From positions 109,644 through 173,643 of the forward strand of contig JARKQY010000055.1 of assembly GCA_029974635.1 (NCBI GenBank): a stretch of 64,000 nt of DNA, in the 5' to 3' direction. Positions 9,574-18,700 of the stretch are shown here, piece after piece. A program made the position numbers and the translations under genes. Positions within the stretch are counted from its first letter, which is position 1, and each line of letters begins with the position of its first letter. This stretch comes from Bacillota bacterium. GTDB taxonomy: Bacteria > Bacillota > UBA4882 > UBA8346. A model generated the notes under the pieces. It saw only the letters and a list, made by a program, of their open reading frames with translations. It made no database searches and was not told where the DNA came from.

Positions 9574-12216
9574 ATGCCAAAGTTTGTTTATGCCTTCAAA
9601 GAAGGTAACGCCTCAATGAAAAATCTTCTTGGCGGAAAAGGGGCCAACCTGGCTGAAATGACCGGCCTGGGCCTTCCGGTGCCGAGAGGTTTTACGGTAA
9701 CTACCGAGGCCTGTACCCGGTATTATGATGATGGTCAAAAGGTCGCCATAGAGATTGAGGAAGAGATTTATGCCATGTTGTCCAAGACCGAACAGGAAGT
9801 GGGTAAGAAATTCGGTGATCCCAACAATCCGTTCCTGGTTTCGGTCCGGTCGGGCGCCCGGGCTTCCATGCCGGGAATGATGGATACCATTTTGAACCTA
9901 GGATTAAATGATCAGGTGGTTGAAGGCTTGGCCAAATTGACCAATAACCCCCGGTTTGCTTACGACAGCTATCGCAGGTTCATCCAAATGTTCAGCGATG
10001 TTGTTATGGAAGTGGATAAACCCAAGTTTGAAAAAATCTTGGATGCCGTTAAAGAAGAAAACGGCGCTAAATTTGATACTGATCTGACCGCTGACAACTT
10101 GAAAGAGGTTGTGAAACGATATAAAGAGCTTTTCAAGAAGGAAAAAGGCTTTGATTTTCCCCAGGAACCCAAAGCGCAATTAATGGAAGCCGTAAAAGCC
10201 GTATTTCGTTCCTGGAATAACTCGCGGGCTATAATATACCGCCGGTTGAACGATATTCCGGGCGATTGGGGCACTGCCGTCAACGTTCAGGAGATGGTTT
10301 ATGGTAATATGGGCAATGACTCCGGCACCGGCGTAGCCTTCACCCGGAACCCCTCAATCGGTGAGAAGAAGCTATACGGTGAGTTTTTGATGAACGCCCA
10401 GGGCGAAGACGTGGTGGCCGGTATCCGGACTCCGCAATCCATTGATCAACTGAAAGAGATTAATCCCGATGCCTACAACCAATTCATCAAGATTGCCGAA
10501 ACACTGGAAAAGCATTACCGCGATATGCAGGATATGGAGTTTACCATTGAAAAAGGTAAACTGTTCATGCTCCAGACCCGGAATGGAAAACGCACCGCCG
10601 CCGCCGCGTTAAAAATAGCAGTTGACCTCGTTAATGAGGGGATGGCCACCAAAGCGGAAGCTATCCTGAAAGTTGACCCCAAACAATTGGATGCGCTGTT
10701 ACACCCCAATTTTGAACCGAAGACCCTGAAATCGGCTGCGGCCGTTGCGAAAGGTTTACCGGCATCGCCGGGTGCCGCTACGGGTAAAGTTTACTTTGAA
10801 GCGGAAGATGCCGTAAACGCATATAAGAATGGTGAGACGAAAGTAATTTTGGTCAGGCTGGAAACTTCTCCCGAAGATATCGAAGGTATGCATGTTTCCC
10901 AAGGGATTCTTACCGGCCGGGGCGGTATGACCTCCCACGCCGCTGTTGTGGCTCGGGGTATGGGAACTTGTTGTGTCGCCGGTTGTGGTGAGATTAAGAT
11001 TAATGAAGAGGAAAAATTCTTCACCGATAAGAATGGCAAACGCTATAATGAGGGCGATTGGATCTCCCTGGACGGCTCCACCGGTAATGTTTACGGTGAA
11101 AAATTACCCACTGTTGAACCGGAAATGACCGGCGATTTCGCCATCCTGATGGGCTGGGCCGATGAAATCCGCACTCTCAAAGTCAGAACTAATGCCGATA
11201 CGCCCAATGATGCCGCCACCGCCATTAAGTTCGGCGCCGAAGGTATCGGTCTTTGCCGTACTGAGCATATGTTCTTTGAGCCTGACCGGATCCCGGCCAT
11301 GCGGGAAATGATCGTGGCCCGGACTGAGGAACAACGCCGGAAAGCCCTTGATAAGTTGCTGCCGATGCAACGCAGTGATTTTGAAGGCCTATTTACCGAG
11401 ATGAAGGGTTATCCGGTAACCATCCGTTTCCTGGATCCACCGCTGCATGAGTTTTTACCGCAGGAAGAAGAAGATATCAAGGCATTGGCCAAGGAAATGG
11501 GTCTCAAATTTGAGGAACTCAAAGGCATTATCGTTGATTTGCATGAGTTTAACCCGATGATGGGCCATCGCGGCTGTCGTTTGGCTGTTACTTATCCGGA
11601 GATCGCCGAGATGCAAACCAGAGCCGTTATTGAGGCTGCCATTAACGTTAATAAGAAGGGTATGAATGTGGTACCCGAGATCATGATCCCGTTGGTCGGC
11701 GAAGTCAAGGAATTGAAATACGTGAAAGATATCGTGGTCAAAGTCGCTGATGAAGTTATCAAAAATGCCGGAGTCAAATTGGAATATAAAGTGGGCACCA
11801 TGATTGAAATTCCAAGGGCTGCCTTAACCGCTGATGAGATCGCCAAGGAAGCCGAGTTCTTCTCCTTCGGCACTAACGACCTGACCCAGATGACCTTTGG
11901 TTTCAGCCGTGATGATGCCGGTAAGTTCCTGGAAGAATACTATAATAAAAAGATCTATGAATCCGATCCGTTTGCCCGTTTGGATCAGATTGGCGTCGGC
12001 AAACTGGTTGAGCTTTCAGTCAAGCTGGGCAAACAAACCCGGCCTGATATCAAGCTGGGTATCTGCGGCGAGCATGGCGGCGATCCGTCATCCGTGGAGT
12101 TCTGCCATAAAACCGGTTTGAATTATGTTTCCTGTTCGCCGTTCCGAGTACCCATCGCCCGGTTGGCCGCAGCCCAGGCTGCTGTAAAAAAAGAAGGGGA
12201 TTTGGGGCAGAAATAA
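9574..12216 (+). CDS. ppdK: Pyruvate, phosphate dikinase
   Basis: PPDK interconverts pyruvate + ATP + Pi and PEP + AMP + PPi in the cytoplasm. At 880 residues it has full family length. The N-terminal ATP-grasp domain starts YAFKEGNASMKNLLGGKGANLAEM. The swivelling phospho-His domain has GRGGMTSHAAVVARGMG, with catalytic His near residue 455. The C-terminal PEP/pyruvate barrel has GLCRTEHMFF, GTNDLTQMTFGFSRDD and the catalytic Cys in LGICGEHGG near residue 830. A strong AGGAGG precedes the ATG. It stands alone between a repeat-bearing leader and a clear terminator. Confidence 0.97.
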   Translation: MPKFVYAFKEGNASMKNLLGGKGANLAEMTGLGLPVPRGFTVTTEACTRYYDDGQKVAIEIEEEIYAMLSKTEQEVGKKFGDPNNPFLVSVRSGARASMPGMMDTILNLGLNDQVVEGLAKLTNNPRFAYDSYRRFIQMFSDVVMEVDKPKFEKILDAVKEENGAKFDTDLTADNLKEVVKRYKELFKKEKGFDFPQEPKAQLMEAVKAVFRSWNNSRAIIYRRLNDIPGDWGTAVNVQEMVYGNMGNDSGTGVAFTRNPSIGEKKLYGEFLMNAQGEDVVAGIRTPQSIDQLKEINPDAYNQFIKIAETLEKHYRDMQDMEFTIEKGKLFMLQTRNGKRTAAAALKIAVDLVNEGMATKAEAILKVDPKQLDALLHPNFEPKTLKSAAAVAKGLPASPGAATGKVYFEAEDAVNAYKNGETKVILVRLETSPEDIEGMHVSQGILTGRGGMTSHAAVVARGMGTCCVAGCGEIKINEEEKFFTDKNGKRYNEGDWISLDGSTGNVYGEKLPTVEPEMTGDFAILMGWADEIRTLKVRTNADTPNDAATAIKFGAEGIGLCRTEHMFFEPDRIPAMREMIVARTEEQRRKALDKLLPMQRSDFEGLFTEMKGYPVTIRFLDPPLHEFLPQEEEDIKALAKEMGLKFEELKGIIVDLHEFNPMMGHRGCRLAVTYPEIAEMQTRAVIEAAINVNKKGMNVVPEIMIPLVGEVKELKYVKDIVVKVADEVIKNAGVKLEYKVGTMIEIPRAALTADEIAKEAEFFSFGTNDLTQMTFGFSRDDAGKFLEEYYNKKIYESDPFARLDQIGVGKLVELSVKLGKQTRPDIKLGICGEHGGDPSSVEFCHKTGLNYVSCSPFRVPIARLAAAQAAVKKEGDLGQK

Positions 12217-12256
12217 GATAATAATATAAAAACCCGAAATTCTTCAAAACCATTTA

Positions 12257-12289
12257 AAACAGGGATGATTCACTTCATCCCTGTTTTTT
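12257..12289 (+). terminator. Rho-independent terminator of ppdK
   Basis: AAACAGGGATGA and TCATCCCTGTTT form a perfect 12-bp stem around a six-base loop, continuing into a run of T. Confidence 0.9.
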
Positions 12290-12795
12290 GTCATTGTAAT
12301 TGACTGAATTAACTTAATTATTTTAAAAACCGATGAAGCTTTTGTCAACGTGCTGAATGTCGGCGGGTTTGGATTTGGGCTGTTTCCGGCGGGGGGAGTA
12401 CTATCTGTATTATGATCCGGAACAGTTTCAGCCTCTCCGGTTTTGGCTCGGACAGCACCATAATTGTACGTCCCGCCAATACGCAAACCGGAGCTTCGGG
12501 GTCGGCGGTGTTAGCCGGCGACTTACAGGCTGTTAGCAAATATCCTTGTAGGCGTCTAGGATGCTATTTCATCTGGGTAACCCGTATTCACCACGAAATA
12601 CACGAAAGTAAAACGTTGCTTTACGTATTTATTTGGAATTTCTCAAAATAACTATCAACTAACGAATTATATTTATCGATAATAATAAGTAAGGGGAAAG
12701 AATTGATGAACTTTTTGATATTTGATAGCGAAATACCCGGCAAAAAAATAGTATGATCACTATTAAATAAAAAAATGAAGCGAGGTTGAGATGAG
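12290..12795. other. 506-bp stretch without a convincing gene
   Basis: Short open frames exist on both strands (for example 12412-12651 plus and 12345-12539 minus), but none has a ribosome site or familiar sequence. The segment 12360-12560 is G+C-richer than its surroundings. The string ACCACGAAATACACGAAA near 12590 resembles short intergenic repeats that translate as HHEIHE-type peptides. It may be a decayed gene. Confidence 0.4.
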
Positions 12796-13170
12796 ATGGG
12801 ATATGCAAAAGTTATTGAATACAAGGGAAAACAGATTGTAGAGATGGATTTTCAAGATTATTCCTATAAGGATCTGGAGACTATCAAACAAATTGCCGAA
12901 GAGGGTAAAAAACTGGTTAGTTCACAACCATTAAATTCCGTTATTACCTTAACCAATGTAGTTGGGTTAAAATTCAGCGCGGAGATAATGGATATTTTTA
13001 AGGAGCTTACCACTCAGGATAAACCTTATGTAAAATATGGGGCCATTATTGGGATTATTGGCCTGCAAAAAGTGGCTTATGAGGTTGTCATGAAGGTTTC
13101 CGGACGGCGCATACCTACTTTTGACAGCCGGGAAAAGGCGCTCGAATGGCTGGCAGAACAGACGGATTAA
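12796..13170 (+). CDS. STAS/SpoIIAA-like protein of unknown function
   Basis: A 124-residue cytoplasmic protein starting MGYAKVIEYKGKQIVEMDFQDYSY, preceded by GAGGTTGAGATGAG. The predicted alternation (short beta strands, a long amphipathic helix, SVITLTNVVGLKFSAEIMDIFKEL, then YGAIIGIIGLQKVAYEVV) suggests a STAS or SpoIIAA-like alpha/beta fold. A phosphorylatable Ser in the usual place is not obvious. The next small gene starts two bases after its stop, so the two are probably co-transcribed. Function unknown. Confidence 0.7.
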   Translation: MGYAKVIEYKGKQIVEMDFQDYSYKDLETIKQIAEEGKKLVSSQPLNSVITLTNVVGLKFSAEIMDIFKELTTQDKPYVKYGAIIGIIGLQKVAYEVVMKVSGRRIPTFDSREKALEWLAEQTD

Positions 13171-13171
13171 A

Positions 13172-13339
13172 ATGCCTACTGAAAAAATATGCTGCGTGTG
13201 CCGTCAGATAACCGTTATGAATTGGGAAGTCTGTGATTACGGCTGGATATGTAAAACCTGCAAGAATAAATGCCCGGAACATTGCGTCCCTTGTCCGGTA
13301 GAGATGAAGGAGTTGGAATCCAACGGAGAAGTGTTCTAA
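13172..13339 (+). CDS. Small Cys-rich (zinc-binding) protein
   Basis: A 55-residue protein, MPTEKICCVCRQ..., starting two bases after the preceding gene. It has nine Cys in CCVC, CDYGWICKTCKNKC and CPEHCVPC patterns, so one or two zinc sites are likely. A longer in-frame start at 13121 would overlap the previous gene and adds no conserved residues. No family recognised. Confidence 0.6.
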   Translation: MPTEKICCVCRQITVMNWEVCDYGWICKTCKNKCPEHCVPCPVEMKELESNGEVF

Positions 13340-13714
13340 TGGGAACTCCTTAAATTTTCCGGCTCTTAGTTTGTTAGTTTATTCGAAGCTGGCCATTTTT
13401 GTTAAAATTTTTAAAAAGTTCGGGATCTGCCGCGGTAGAAGAATTTTCATTGATACTGGCGGCGTTTTCACGATAATTACCCACCCTGCAAGTTGCCTTC
13501 CTTAAATCAATCTTTGAAATATTAGGTCTTTCATTTCATAATTCCGCATGGTGAGAATATATTTTAATCTGGTTCAGCCGGTTGAAATAATCCGGCAATT
13601 GTGTTGGGAATAATTAGTTACAGTTGCTTTACGCAGCGTAATGGTTTATGATTATAAAAAAAGCCTAAAATTATTCAGTATATTCGGCGTTTTAATTGGT
13701 TAAAGGGGATTATA
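13340..13714. other. 375-bp intergenic region upstream of phoU
   Basis: No open frame with a ribosome site, no tRNA-like fold and no clear Pho box that I can see. The last 100 bases are AT-rich and probably hold the phoU promoter. Confidence 0.4.
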
Positions 13715-14404
13715 ATGGCTAGGCATCTTAATTCATATGAACGATCCTTGATTGAAATCGGCAATAAACTGTCGGAGATGTCGAAATTAGCTGAAAAAAG
13801 CCTTTCGAAAGCCATGACTGCCTTCGTGAATCAAGATCACATTCTTGCCGGTGAGATCATTGCCGGTGATGATGAAATCGACGCTGTCGAAGAAAGTTTG
13901 GAAATGGAGTGCCTGGAGTTAATCTCCTTACAGCAGCCGATTGATCATGATTTGCGTTTCCTGGCCGCCGCAATGAGAATTGCCAGGGAACTGGAACGAA
14001 TCGGGGATTACACTTGCGATATTGCTGAATTGATTGTCGGATTGGAAGATCATCACCCTTATTTCAAACCTTTGATTGATATTCCGCGGATGGCGGAAGA
14101 AGTTCAGAAAATGCTGAATAAAAGTCTGAAGGCGTATTTAACGAAAGATACGGCTTTGGCCAGGCAATTGGATGATGATGATGATCAGATCGACCATTTT
14201 TTCGTAACATTAATGGAAGAACTGAACGGGTACATGAAACAGGGACCGGAATATGTCGATCAGGCCAGCAGTCTTTTACTTGCAACCCGTTATTTGGAGC
14301 GCATCGGGGATCATATTGTAAATATTGCCGAGATGGTGATTTTTACAGAAACCGGGGAGCGCCATCCCTTCAAACAAAAAAATAAGCAGTCATCCACCCT
14401 GTAA
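13715..14404 (+). CDS. phoU: Phosphate-signalling protein PhoU
   Basis: PhoU is a cytoplasmic negative regulator of phosphate uptake. The 229-residue protein has two three-helix repeats, each with the metal-binding motif: AGDDEIDAVEESLEMECLELI (about 49-69) then ARELERIGDYTCDIAEL, and DDDDQIDHFFVTLMEEL then TRYLERIGDHIVNIAEMVIF. It is followed by a Na/Pi cotransporter that carries its own PhoU-like domain, rather than by pstSCAB, so it probably acts with that transporter. Confidence 0.93.
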   Translation: MARHLNSYERSLIEIGNKLSEMSKLAEKSLSKAMTAFVNQDHILAGEIIAGDDEIDAVEESLEMECLELISLQQPIDHDLRFLAAAMRIARELERIGDYTCDIAELIVGLEDHHPYFKPLIDIPRMAEEVQKMLNKSLKAYLTKDTALARQLDDDDDQIDHFFVTLMEELNGYMKQGPEYVDQASSLLLATRYLERIGDHIVNIAEMVIFTETGERHPFKQKNKQSSTL

Positions 14405-14471
14405 GCATGGCTGCGGAGAAAAAATACGGGTGGCTGTTTCTACTAGAACATTTCCTAGGTGGGTTGGATAA

Positions 14472-16088
14472 ATGGGAGCGATTACAGCCATATTAGGGTT
14501 GGCAGGTGGGTTAGGCCTTTTCATATATGGAGTTCAGATTTGCTCCGAGGGTTTGCAAAAGTTAGCCGCTCACCGCTTAAAACAATTGGTAAGATTTTTA
14601 ACCAATAACCCGCTGTTGGGATTATTGGCCGGTATACTGGTAACTATCGGATTACAAAGCAGCAGTGCTACTTCGGCGCTGGTAGTGGGATTCGTCAGTT
14701 CGAATCTAATGACTTTATCTCAAGCTTTAGGAGTGTTTCTGGGATCAGCCATCGGCTCTTCATTGACAGCTCAGCTCATTGCCTTTAAAGTTACCGGTTT
14801 TGCTTTGATTTTGCTTTTTAGCGGCGCTGCTTTATATATTTTTTCAAAAAGAACAAAGCAGCGCAGTCTTGGCCAGACCATATTAGGATTTGGCCTTCTA
14901 TTTTACGGCCTCCATGTGATGACATCCGCCATGGCTCCCGTAAAGGAAATTCCGGTGGTTGTGGAGACTTTGATAAATCTTGAAGATTATCCGGTGCTGG
15001 AATTCTTGCTGGCGTTGATTCTCACGGCAATCATTCAATCCAGCCCGGCTTTTTTAGCGTTATTAATGTCACTGGCTACAAATCACCTGATTGGGCCCCA
15101 GTCAGTTATTGCGTTTGTTTTGGGTGCCCATTTGGGAGGCACAATTACCGGCATGCTTTCCAGTATCGGAACTCAGGGACGCGATGCCAAACGGGCGGCC
15201 ATTGCCAACTTCGGTTTTAAACTGATCATTGGTTTGATATTTTTGCCGTTTTATCAGCCGCTGACCCGCTTAATGATTCTTTCCGCTCCTAACGATATTC
15301 CCCGTGAAATCGCCAATGTTCATACGTTTTTTTCAGTGGTGATGGCTGTGGGATTTTTACCCTTTACCCAACCGGTGGCCGTACTGATGAAACGTTTGAT
15401 ACCCGATCAACGGGCCAGGCTCGGAGAAGCGGTGTTTCTGGATGAGAACCTAATAAAGTTTCCGGAATTAGCGGTTGACCAGGCCCAACGGCAGACCCTG
15501 GAGATGGGGAGGATTGTTAGTGATGAGATGCTGGCAAGGGCTTTGCCGGCATTGCGGTTTCGGAATGATGAGATAATCGACTATATTGATCAGGTTGAAT
15601 ACGCAGTGGACGAATTATATAAAAAAATCAGCCGTTTTTTGACCAAACTCGGTGCCGACGGAATCTCCGATGAACTCATGCAGCGAAATATTGAAGTACT
15701 CTATGTTGCCAATGATTTGGAGCATGTTGGGGACGTAATGACCAATATGGCCCGGCAGATCAGGAAGATCACCGCCGAGGATATTGAATTTTCCGTGGAA
15801 GGAATGGAGGAGCTCGAAAACATGTATCAACTCGTCTTTGAGCATTTCCGGCTAGCCCTTAAAGCCTTTGAGAACATGGACCAGGCACTGGCCACACGGA
15901 TAATTAAAGAACACCCCCGGATTTTGAAGCTCGAAAAAGAACTGCGTTACAGTCATTTCGATCGAATGCAGGGCGGCAATCAAAAAACCATTGCTACAAG
16001 TTCAATTCATCTGGATTTGGTGGAATCCATGCTGCGGATTGACGGCCACGCCGTAAATATCGCCCAGGTTGTATTGGGGATTGTTTAG
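14472..16088 (+). CDS. Na/Pi cotransporter family protein with C-terminal PhoU domain
   Basis: A 538-residue membrane protein of the NptA/PNaS (YjbB-like) family. The N-terminal 320 residues hold about eight to nine membrane segments with the paired signature LQSSSATSALVVGFV (near 60) and IIQSSPAFLALLMSLA (near 190), the inverted QSS repeats that form the phosphate/sodium path. Residues about 345-538 are soluble and PhoU-like (LYVANDLEHVGDVMTNMARQI and DLVESMLRIDGHAVNIAQVV). It lies 67 bases after phoU. I infer low-affinity phosphate movement regulated by PhoU. Confidence 0.9.
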   Translation: MGAITAILGLAGGLGLFIYGVQICSEGLQKLAAHRLKQLVRFLTNNPLLGLLAGILVTIGLQSSSATSALVVGFVSSNLMTLSQALGVFLGSAIGSSLTAQLIAFKVTGFALILLFSGAALYIFSKRTKQRSLGQTILGFGLLFYGLHVMTSAMAPVKEIPVVVETLINLEDYPVLEFLLALILTAIIQSSPAFLALLMSLATNHLIGPQSVIAFVLGAHLGGTITGMLSSIGTQGRDAKRAAIANFGFKLIIGLIFLPFYQPLTRLMILSAPNDIPREIANVHTFFSVVMAVGFLPFTQPVAVLMKRLIPDQRARLGEAVFLDENLIKFPELAVDQAQRQTLEMGRIVSDEMLARALPALRFRNDEIIDYIDQVEYAVDELYKKISRFLTKLGADGISDELMQRNIEVLYVANDLEHVGDVMTNMARQIRKITAEDIEFSVEGMEELENMYQLVFEHFRLALKAFENMDQALATRIIKEHPRILKLEKELRYSHFDRMQGGNQKTIATSSIHLDLVESMLRIDGHAVNIAQVVLGIV

Positions 16089-16094
16089 TGATTT

Positions 16095-16640
16095 CTATCT
16101 CAGAAGTTTCCCGGCAGCTGCAACAAGATCATCTTCAACATTAATCTTGGGACTTGCGTAAAGTATTTTCATGCTTTCCGATATTAAACCATTAATAAAA
16201 CGGGCTGTAATATCAACCGGGATCCCGGTGAACTCCTGTCTTGCATTTCCTTCCATGATGAACTTCCTGATTAATTCGGTATATGCATTCTGAAAAGCCA
16301 ATAAATCAAGTTCATGCCCGGATTTAAATTCGATATTGTCTTTGATTTTCAACCAATTTCGTGTTTCCGTGAATATCATCCGCAGCAGCAGCTGCAATTT
16401 TTCGCGATATGTAGAAATCTCAGCCAGTTTACCTTCGATATCGGTACAAAAACCGCGGGCTATTTTCCCGATAATAAAATAATAGATCTCCTCTTTCGTG
16501 TTGAAATATTGGTAAATGGTTTTTTTACTGATACGTAATTCTTTGGCGACTTCATCCACTGAAGTTTTTTTGAAGCCGTAGTGGTCAAAATGTTTTTCAA
16601 AGCAATCCGCGATCAGATCCATTTGGGAACTCATTTGCAA
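16095..16640 (-). CDS. TetR-family transcriptional regulator
   Basis: A 181-residue one-component repressor. The N-terminal helix-turn-helix is YGFKKTSVDEVAKELRISKKTIYQYFNTKEEIYYFI, a close match to the TetR consensus. The C-terminal ligand domain is not diagnostic. It converges with the Na/Pi transporter and is divergent from the Gfo/Idh/MocA gene. A 22-bp inverted repeat lies at its own promoter, suggesting autoregulation. The ligand and other targets are unknown. Confidence 0.9.
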   Translation of the reverse strand: MQMSSQMDLIADCFEKHFDHYGFKKTSVDEVAKELRISKKTIYQYFNTKEEIYYFIIGKIARGFCTDIEGKLAEISTYREKLQLLLRMIFTETRNWLKIKDNIEFKSGHELDLLAFQNAYTELIRKFIMEGNARQEFTGIPVDITARFINGLISESMKILYASPKINVEDDLVAAAGKLLR

Positions 16641-16667
16641 TCAACTCCAGTTGTGAATATGAACAAA

Positions 16668-16719
16668 AAACTAAAAATGTTTATAGTTTATATTATTCCA
16701 GCCGGATGTGAATTGTCAA
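16668..16719 (-). promoter_or_regulatory. Promoter and likely TetR operator
   Basis: On the minus strand TTGACA (16714-16719), an 18-base spacer and TAATAT (16690-16695) form a promoter for the TetR gene. Immediately downstream is AAACTA-N10-TAGTTT (16668-16689), placed over the expected transcription start. It is a plausible autoregulatory operator. Confidence 0.6.
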
Positions 16720-16876
16720 GTTTCTTTATTGAAATATTATAAAACGTTTTCCCGGAAATTAAAAACATCATTATCGTTGCAAAAGTGGGTTTACTGCTGC
16801 CGATTGCAGGATACGTCGGATTCCGACGGTTTTTAGCAAGAATGAATTTTTTAGCTAGAAGGGGGCGACGAAAGAA

Positions 16877-17845
16877 ATGATACCGGAAATTAAATGGGGG
16901 GTGCTGGGATGCGCCCAAATCGCTGAAAATTCGGTAATTCCGGCCATAATCAAAGGTTCGAACTCGGATTTTTATGCCGTTGCATCGCGTGATCCCGAAA
17001 AACTAAAAAGATTCCAAGGGAAGTTTCATTGTCAAAAGATTTATTTTAATTATGATGATCTCTTGGATGATCCGGAGGTTCAGGCAGTTTATATACCGCT
17101 TCCCAACGGAGTGCATAAAGAGTGGACCATCAAAGCGGCCCGGAAGGGGAAACATGTTTTATGCGAAAAACCCATTGCCCTACATGCCGAAGATACCCTG
17201 GAAATGATCAAGGAGTGTGATGCCAACAAGGTTAAATTGATGGAAGCATTCATGTACCGTTACACCGATCGCACCCGGAAAGTTCAGGACATATTGAACA
17301 GCGGCGTGCTTGGAGAAGTTAAATATATAAATTCGCAGTTCCGCTTCTTCCTGGATCATGAGGATGATTACCGCTGGGAACCGACACAAGGGGGTGGATC
17401 TTTATATGATGTGGGCTGTTACCCCCTTAATTTCACCGGCATGGTTACCGGTTGCGCCCCGGTGGCTATGAAAGCCGAATACCGGCTTCATAAAGGTGTT
17501 GATAGTGCTTTTTCCGCAATTCTAACTTATGAAAACGGTATAATCGCAAATATTAATTGCGGTTTCAATGCCTTTTTCCGGGTATACTCGGAGATTGTGG
17601 GTACCCAAGGAGTGCTTGAAGTGCCGGATACTTTTTTGGGGAATGCCGGAACCATAACCCTAATCACTGCCGGAGGGAGGGAGAGCCTTCCAGTCAAAGA
17701 AAGCGATCGGTACCGGATGGAGATCGAGGATTTTTCCGCCGCGATTTTGGAAAACCGACCGCCGCTGTTTAGTCTGGAGGAAACAGTCCGTAATATGAAG
17801 ATCATTGATCAACTATTGGATATGACTTACCGTAAAGGCTGTTGA
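16877..17845 (+). CDS. Gfo/Idh/MocA-family NAD(P)-dependent oxidoreductase
   Basis: A 322-residue sugar-type dehydrogenase. The Rossmann domain begins IKWGVLGCAQIAENSVIPAI (GxGxxA-like), followed by VASRDPEKLKRF and the family motif EKPIALHAED with its conserved Lys-Pro. The C-terminal domain has GGGSLYDVGCYPLN, the usual catalytic-region DxGxY motif. The substrate cannot be read from sequence. It is divergent from the TetR gene, which may regulate it. Confidence 0.9.
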   Translation: MIPEIKWGVLGCAQIAENSVIPAIIKGSNSDFYAVASRDPEKLKRFQGKFHCQKIYFNYDDLLDDPEVQAVYIPLPNGVHKEWTIKAARKGKHVLCEKPIALHAEDTLEMIKECDANKVKLMEAFMYRYTDRTRKVQDILNSGVLGEVKYINSQFRFFLDHEDDYRWEPTQGGGSLYDVGCYPLNFTGMVTGCAPVAMKAEYRLHKGVDSAFSAILTYENGIIANINCGFNAFFRVYSEIVGTQGVLEVPDTFLGNAGTITLITAGGRESLPVKESDRYRMEIEDFSAAILENRPPLFSLEETVRNMKIIDQLLDMTYRKGC

Positions 17846-17944
17846 TTATTCCGCTTTAATTTCAATTGGCGGTGATTGACGGTAGAAGAAATATTGAAGA
17901 CATATTACTTAATCGATTTATTTGATAGTTCTCATTTTATGGTT

Positions 17945-18700
17945 TTAAGATATATTTTTACCTTTCACCCTTTGGGGAAGCCATCCAATCATCCGTTCCG
18001 CCTTGATAATTTGTTCCTCCGTCACCTTGATATTGCCGCCGCTAAAAATAGGACTTTCTTTGCCGCATTTGACCCACTTTTCCGCCGCCAAACTGTTGAA
18101 AGGGAGAACTTCCAAACGTTCCAGGTTCGGCAGTTCGCCGGCTATCTCGTCCAATGCCTTTAAGGCCGCCGGGTCATCGGTCCAGCCGGGGATTAAGACA
18201 TAGCGCAGCCATACCGGAGTCTTTAAAGCGGCAAGGGTACGCCAGTTGGCTAAAGTATCTTGGAGGTTACAGTGGGGCGCCAGCCGTTCCGGAGCTAACG
18301 GATGTTTGATGGCGAATATAACCATATCCGCCGCTTGAGTTATTTTTTCAAAGTTGGCTTGAGGGCCCCAACCCGAAGTATCCAGGGCCACATGCCATCC
18401 CTCCGTTTTGGCGCGGTGAATCAATTCCAAAACAAATTCAGGTTGCGCCAAAGGTTCACCGCCGCTAACCGTCAGGCCGGGGGTTGACAGGAAGGGACGG
18501 TATCGTTCCAGTCGTCGCATTAATGTTTCAACATCCAGTTCCTCTCCGGCATTGAAATCCCAGGAATCAGGATTATGGCAAAACAGGCAGCCCACGGGAC
18601 ACCCTTGCAGAAAAACCACGCAACGGGTTCCCGGGCCGTCAAAGGTACTGAAACTTTGAATGGATTGAATTCGTCCCATTGCATCATCACAACCGCTCAT
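17945..18700 (-). CDS. pflA: Pyruvate formate-lyase activating enzyme
   Basis: A radical SAM enzyme that installs the glycyl radical on PflB. The CX3CX2C cluster motif is [11 protein letters not shown], followed by [14 protein letters not shown] (GGE motif) and the PFL-AE-type [13 protein letters not shown]. The protein is about 251 residues. The start is uncertain: ATG at 18700 overlaps the pflB end, ATG at 18679 ([19 protein letters not shown]) also fits the family, and a further ATG lies at 18715. It lies immediately downstream of pflB in one transcript. Confidence 0.93.
   Translation of the reverse strand: MSGCDDAMGRIQSIQSFSTFDGPGTRCVVFLQGCPVGCLFCHNPDSWDFNAGEELDVETLMRRLERYRPFLSTPGLTVSGGEPLAQPEFVLELIHRAKTEGWHVALDTSGWGPQANFEKITQAADMVIFAIKHPLAPERLAPHCNLQDTLANWRTLAALKTPVWLRYVLIPGWTDDPAALKALDEIAGELPNLERLEVLPFNSLAAEKWVKCGKESPIFSGGNIKVTEEQIIKAERMIGWLPQRVKGKNIS

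Noticed and set aside
12345..12651. Overlapping small open frames on both strands
   Set aside because: No ribosome sites, low-complexity or repeat-like peptides (RIHHEIHES), no recognisable family.
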